Translations under genes and position numbers: made by a program | In this document: positions 5,407 through 8,169 of the stretch, piece after piece | How positions within the stretch are numbered: the first letter of the stretch is position 1 | Layout of the letters: each line of letters opens with the position of its first letter | NCBI GenBank assembly: GCA_003023535.1 | Contig: PXSC01000059.1 | Coordinates: 9,385-17,553, forward strand | DNA: 8,169 nucleotides | Origin: Halobacteriales archaeon QS_9_70_65 | GTDB lineage: Archaea; Halobacteriota; Halobacteria; Halobacteriales; Haloarculaceae | Direction: 5' to 3' | The notes under the pieces: generated by a model | What the model saw: only the letters and a program-made list of their open reading frames with translations | The model's database searches: none | Told to the model about the DNA's origin: nothing

Positions 5407-5907
5407 TCAACTCAGCAGCCCGTCGACGAGCCGGGTGAACCGGTCGACGAGCCGCTCCGGCAGGGAGGGGTCGGCGGCCGCCAGCAGCTCGGCGGTGCGG
5501 CGCTCGTCGGCGACGACGAGCCGGCGGCCGTCGTGGCGCTTCTCGACGAGGCCGGCCTCGACGAGCCGGTCGGCGTGCCAGGCGAGCGTGCTGCGGGCGA
5601 CGCCGACCGTCTCGGCGACGTCGACCGGCCGCGACGGCCCTTCGTCGAGCAGCGTCGCGACGACCGTGGCGCTGGTCTCCCGCCGCAGCAGCGCCAACGC
5701 CCGCCGCTCCCAGTCGTCGTACGCCGGCGGGTAGTGGTGGGTCCGGCCGAACAGCTCGGCGACGGCCACGCGGTCCTCCTCGGCGAGCCGCCTGACGTGG
5801 TGCTGGACCTGCCCGGCCGCCAGGTCCAGCTCCCGGACCAGCTGGTTGAAGTGGACCCCGGGATCGTCGTGGATCCGTCGCTCGATGCGCTCTCTGACGT
5901 CGCTCAC
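5407..5907 (-). CDS. Double winged-helix transcriptional regulator
   Basis: The 166-residue product has two winged helix-turn-helix modules. The first (about residues 5-55) includes GVHFNQLVRELDLAAGQVQH with HVRRLAEEDRV; AAGQVQHHVRRL is the likely recognition helix. The second (about 70-130) includes RPVDVAETVGVARSTLAWHA and the wing VEKRHDGRRLVVADE. This layout is common in haloarchaeal ArsR/MarR-like regulators (COG3398 type). It contains no cysteine, so a Cys-based metal or redox sensor is ruled out; His residues 60-61 (RTHHYPP) between the modules could bind a ligand. The GTG at 5905-5907 overlaps the upstream stop as GTGA, and GGAGGTGA lies 6 nt before it. The upstream small membrane protein and this regulator are thus translationally coupled. 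The likely target is its own cluster, by analogy with local regulators. The alternative frame over this region is Arg/Pro-rich and not protein-like. Confidence 0.9.
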   Translation of the reverse strand: MSDVRERIERRIHDDPGVHFNQLVRELDLAAGQVQHHVRRLAEEDRVAVAELFGRTHHYPPAYDDWERRALALLRRETSATVVATLLDEGPSRPVDVAETVGVARSTLAWHADRLVEAGLVEKRHDGRRLVVADERRTAELLAAADPSLPERLVDRFTRLVDGLLS

Positions 5908-6209
5908 CGGGGGTCACCTCCCGTCGTCCCGGAGACGTCCCGCGTGACCGCCACCGCCGCGATGACCAGCGTCGCCATCGCGACGTCGAGGCCGTGCTCC
6001 AGCAGGTGGTGGGTCTCGGCGCCGAGACTGCCGTGTACGTGGCCGACGCCGGCGACGAACCTGACGAGGAGCGTCCCGAGCGCTCCGGCGACCAGCAGGT
6101 ACGGCCACGAACGGCGCCGGACCAATGCGGCCGCCGCGAGGCCGGCGACGACGGCCGCGCCGACGACGCCGGTCCCCAGCAGCAGGCCGAGGATGCGTTC
6201 GTATGTCAC
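5904..6209 (-). CDS. Small three-helix membrane protein with a His-rich loop (DUF7471-like)
   Basis: From the GTG at 6207-6209 the product has 101 residues. Hydrophobic segments are near residues 6-29, 36-55 and 74-88, with RRRS after the first helix. The loop between helices 2 and 3 reads GHVHGSLGAETHHLLEHGLD: five His (57, 59, 67, 68, 72) and two Glu (65, 71) in 16 residues, which suggests metal binding at the membrane face. It resembles small haloarchaeal proteins I would place with DUF7471, without certainty. An in-frame GTG at 6230 would add MYRRPAT; 6209 is preferred because hydrophobic coding starts soon after it. No Shine-Dalgarno site precedes either start; a weak CTTGAC lies about 30 nt before 6209. 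The gap to the upstream stop is 50 nt. It overlaps the regulator by 4 nt (GTGA). It may be a membrane partner or sensor for the regulator, which is inference. Confidence 0.75.
   Translation of the reverse strand: MTYERILGLLLGTGVVGAAVVAGLAAAALVRRRSWPYLLVAGALGTLLVRFVAGVGHVHGSLGAETHHLLEHGLDVAMATLVIAAVAVTRDVSGTTGGDPR
5914..5921 (-). promoter_or_regulatory. Shine-Dalgarno site for the regulator, inside the upstream gene
   Basis: GGAGGTGA on the minus strand lies 6 nt before the GTG at 5907 and within the last codons of the small membrane-protein gene. Together with the GTGA stop/start overlap it indicates translational coupling of the two genes. Confidence 0.7.
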
Positions 6210-6259
6210 TGTCGCCGGCCTACGGTACACGGCGAGGCGTCAAGTCGGTTGCGCCCGTC

Positions 6260-7243
6260 TCAGCGCCGCCGCAGGACGGCCAGCCCGGCGGCGAGGGCGA
6301 CGGCGACCGCCGCCCAGACCGCCCCGACGCCGGCACCGTCGCCGTCGGTCGTCATTGCCGGTGTCGCCGTCGGCGAGCCGCCGGCGTCCGCCGCCGTGGT
6401 GACGAGCGAGGACTCCGCCGGCGTGGGCGTCGGCGTCGCCGCCCCCGCGGTCCGAAGCTCGACGCCGAAGACCGTGCTCACGGGGGCACCGCCGGCAGTG
6501 ACGGGCGCCGTCGCGTCGGCGCCGAACTCGTCGCCGCCGGCGTGAACGACCGCCGCCAGGAGGGTCTCAGGCTCGGCTGCCGACAGGAATGCTCCGTCGA
6601 GTTCGACGGTGACGTTCTCGTGGACGCCGGCCGACAGCTCGACGACGCCGACCGCCTCGCCGATGTCCTCGTCGCCGGCGGACGCCGAGGAGTCGGCGTC
6701 GACGGCGTGGACCGCGAGGTAGCCGTCCTCGGCGAGTTCGGCCCGCCGGATTGCGACGGTTCCGTCGGTCGACGTCTGCGCCCCGAACCCCTGGGCGGCG
6801 ACGTTCGTCGCGCCCGCGGCCCGCTCGACGGTCAGCCGGCTGCCGGCCGGTTCGCCGAAGGCCGTCTCCATCGGGTCCTCCTCGGGGTCGAACCCCTCGC
6901 CGCCCGCCTCGCTGTGGAGGACGACCCACAGCTCCCGGCTCCCCGCCACCTCGCTCCAGGCGCCATCGTTTATAACGACGGTCGTGTCGGTCCGGAAGGC
7001 GGTCTCGTCGGTGGCCCGGCGGTAACCGAGCACCTCGCCCGGCTCGCCGCCGTCGTCGGCCCGGACGACGACCCAGGAGCCGCCGTCGGCGAACTCCCAC
7101 TCCAGCCGTATCGTCCCGTCGGCCGACCGCTGGTCGTCGGCCTCGACGCCGGAGACGTGGGCGGCGGCCGGCACGACGGCTACACACAGCAGAGCGACGA
7201 CGGCGACCGACAGCGCCGTCGCGGTCGCGGGCGTCCGTTCCAT
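6260..7243 (-). CDS. Secreted, C-terminally anchored DUF7282-like surface protein
   Basis: The 327-residue product starts with a Sec signal peptide (hydrophobic 11-25, likely cut after AAA at 26-28, before HVSG). Two beta-rich repeats follow. The first, about 35-140, includes RLEWEFADGGSWVVVRADDG and ELWVVLHSEAGG. The second, about 148-264, includes QTSTDGTVAIRRAELAEDGY, SAGVHENVTVELDG and LLAAVVHAGG. The pattern of the second (GYLAVH, then AGVHENVTVxLD, then TLLAxxHxxG) matches the haloarchaeal DUF7282 domain; the first looks like a divergent copy. A Thr/Pro/Ala linker (ATPTPTP and later) leads to a membrane helix at 304-324 and a final RRR, so the protein is probably anchored on the cell surface. 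It resembles PGF-CTERM tails but lacks the PGF motif. The ATG at 7241-7243 directly follows the upstream TAG (7246-7244) with no gap, so it is co-translated with the P19-like gene and probably part of the same surface assembly. Function unknown. Confidence 0.87.
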   Translation of the reverse strand: MERTPATATALSVAVVALLCVAVVPAAAHVSGVEADDQRSADGTIRLEWEFADGGSWVVVRADDGGEPGEVLGYRRATDETAFRTDTTVVINDGAWSEVAGSRELWVVLHSEAGGEGFDPEEDPMETAFGEPAGSRLTVERAAGATNVAAQGFGAQTSTDGTVAIRRAELAEDGYLAVHAVDADSSASAGDEDIGEAVGVVELSAGVHENVTVELDGAFLSAAEPETLLAAVVHAGGDEFGADATAPVTAGGAPVSTVFGVELRTAGAATPTPTPAESSLVTTAADAGGSPTATPAMTTDGDGAGVGAVWAAVAVALAAGLAVLRRR

Positions 7244-8169
7244 CTACACGGTGTAGGTGACGGGCTCCATCTCGAGGAAGGCCCGCTCGTAGCCGCGGTG
7301 CCGGGAGACCTGCGGCGGCGTCACCGGCCGAACCGTCACCTCGTCGCCGGATTCCAAGGCGTCGACGGCCGCCCCGTAGTGGTAGTTCAGCTCCGGATCC
7401 AGCGTCCGCCGGAGCGGCCCTTCGAAGACCGTCTCGCCGCCCCGCCCGACGGTCGCCTCCAGCCCCGCGGCCGGCAGGGTGTACCCGTTGTAGCGGGTCC
7501 GGGCCGAGATGGCGAGATACGCCTCCGCCTCGACCGGGGGGTCGTCGCGGACCGCGAGCAGCGGCAGCACGGCGTCGTCGGTCCGCTCGCTCCCGATCAG
7601 TTCGCCCGGCATCGACCCGGCGGCCGGCAGGGTGCCGTCCGGCATCGTCATCTCCATCGGCTCGACGGCGCCGGGGTCGCCGAAGCTGTCGAGCTCTCGG
7701 GTGTGCTCGTCGAGGTTCTGGCGGGTCTCCGCGTCGAAGGTGACGCCGACGGTCGCGGTCGCGGGGTCGCCGAACCGGCCCTCGAAGGCGCCCGTCCGGC
7801 GGACGTTGAGCCCGCCGACGGTGACCCGGACGTCGTACGTCCCGTCGCCGTCCAGCGCGAAGTTGGCGCCGTAGTGAAAGCCCATCGGCTGGGAGAGCAT
7901 CGGGTAGATGACCTGCTCGTCGAAGGCGCCGCCCTCCGGGGCGATCTCGACCGTCAGCCCCGTTTCCGGGACGACGATGCCGGTTTCCGGCTCCCAGACG
8001 GCGGCCATCAGGTGCATCGAATCGCTCTCCGCGACCGGTTCCTCCTTCCGCTCGTCGCCGACCATCCGCCAGAACCGGTGGGGAGCGGAGTACATGACCG
8101 CGAGCTTGAGGTCGCCGGCCCCGGCGGTCCCCTGCATCGCCATGCTGTCGGTGAACCGCTGGACGTAGA
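7244..8169 (-). CDS. P19/Tp34-like (iron-transport family) protein, 5' end outside the window
   Basis: The 307 visible residues start at YVQRFTDSMAMQG and end EPVTYTV before TAG at 7244-7246. The frame is open to the right edge, so the signal sequence is missing; the ATG at 8143 is internal, since YVQRFTDSM upstream looks coding. As in its paralog at 4280-5356, there are two related halves. The first has APHRFWR, MHLMAAVWEPETG, MLSQPMGFHYGAN and EGRFGDPAT; the second has EAYLAISARTRYN, LNYHYGAAVD and PQVSRHRGYERAFLEM. HYGAN followed by GDGTYDV identifies the COG3470/P19/Tp34 group of periplasmic iron- and copper-binding proteins; haloarchaeal copies are commonly named iron transporter. Candidate metal ligands are the His of MHLM, the Met before GFHYG and the His of both HYGA motifs. 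It is the first visible gene of the cluster and abuts the DUF7282-like gene. Whether it is a lipoprotein cannot be seen. Confidence 0.88.
   Translation of the reverse strand, partial: YVQRFTDSMAMQGTAGAGDLKLAVMYSAPHRFWRMVGDERKEEPVAESDSMHLMAAVWEPETGIVVPETGLTVEIAPEGGAFDEQVIYPMLSQPMGFHYGANFALDGDGTYDVRVTVGGLNVRRTGAFEGRFGDPATATVGVTFDAETRQNLDEHTRELDSFGDPGAVEPMEMTMPDGTLPAAGSMPGELIGSERTDDAVLPLLAVRDDPPVEAEAYLAISARTRYNGYTLPAAGLEATVGRGGETVFEGPLRRTLDPELNYHYGAAVDALESGDEVTVRPVTPPQVSRHRGYERAFLEMEPVTYTV
7814..7886. repeat. 73-bp exact repeat, copy 2 (inside the first P19-like gene)
   Basis: Identical to 4859-4931. It covers the codons for MGFHYGAN to DVRVTVG with every third position conserved. Both copies lie in the same orientation about 2.9 kb apart. 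Confidence 0.95.

Noticed and set aside
5384..5917. Alternative minus-strand frame over the regulator
   Set aside because: It is Arg/Pro/Gly-rich and lacks the helix-turn-helix pattern seen in the adjacent frame, whose start has a good Shine-Dalgarno site.
6260..6335. PGF-CTERM archaeosortase tail on the DUF7282-like protein
   Set aside because: The tail has a Thr/Pro linker, membrane helix and RRR, but the PGF signature before the helix is absent. It is described as a plain C-terminal anchor.
1..8169. Transposons, prophage genes, CRISPR arrays, tRNA or rRNA
   Set aside because: I saw no transposase-like frame, terminal inverted repeats, regularly spaced repeats or tRNA-like cloverleaf. Base composition is even throughout.

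Overview
The window is very GC-rich, with strong G/C preference at third codon positions, acidic proteins, TATA elements 25-28 nt upstream of leaderless starts, a Tat-type lipoprotein and domain families I associate with haloarchaea. It is almost certainly chromosomal DNA of a halophilic archaeon (class Halobacteria). I cannot name the genus. No RNA gene, CRISPR array or insertion sequence is visible. Every stretch longer than about 100 bases is covered by a gene.

Left part (1-3521), mostly housekeeping or orphan genes. The 5' part of an AIM24-family gene runs off the left edge (minus). It is followed by a six-helix membrane protein (minus, own TATA box) and a possible 51-residue zinc-ribbon-like protein (minus, one predicted ligand is Arg). 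An MFS transporter gene on the plus strand has its frame broken at a run of six C's (1630-1635). Next is a cold-shock gene whose first 44 codons look normal but whose 3' third is gone. The last gene here is a six-helix DUF4013/DUF7847-like membrane protein with its own leaderless promoter. The frame stays open from the MFS start to the end of this last gene, so automatic gene calling may produce a spurious fusion of more than 800 residues.

Right part (8169 down to 3556, all minus) reads as one compact six-gene cluster. In order of transcription it holds: a two-domain protein resembling the P19/Tp34 iron-transport family (5' end outside the window); a secreted, membrane-anchored DUF7282-like protein starting at the next base after the previous stop; a small three-helix membrane protein with a His-rich loop; a double winged-helix regulator that overlaps it by 4 nt (GTGA); a Tat lipoprotein paralogous to the first gene; and a membrane protein with an AN1 zinc finger inside and a CAP domain outside. 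Tight spacing, a 4-nt overlap and two good Shine-Dalgarno sites in front of internal genes support co-transcription. My inference is a cell-surface metal (iron or copper) capture system with its own regulator.

The two parts converge at a 34-bp gap that contains a perfect 8-bp inverted repeat. The points most worth a second look are the 73-bp identical segment shared by the two transporter-like paralogs, the internal duplication within each of them, the His-rich small membrane protein, the AN1-CAP architecture, and the two damaged genes lying within 1 kb of each other.
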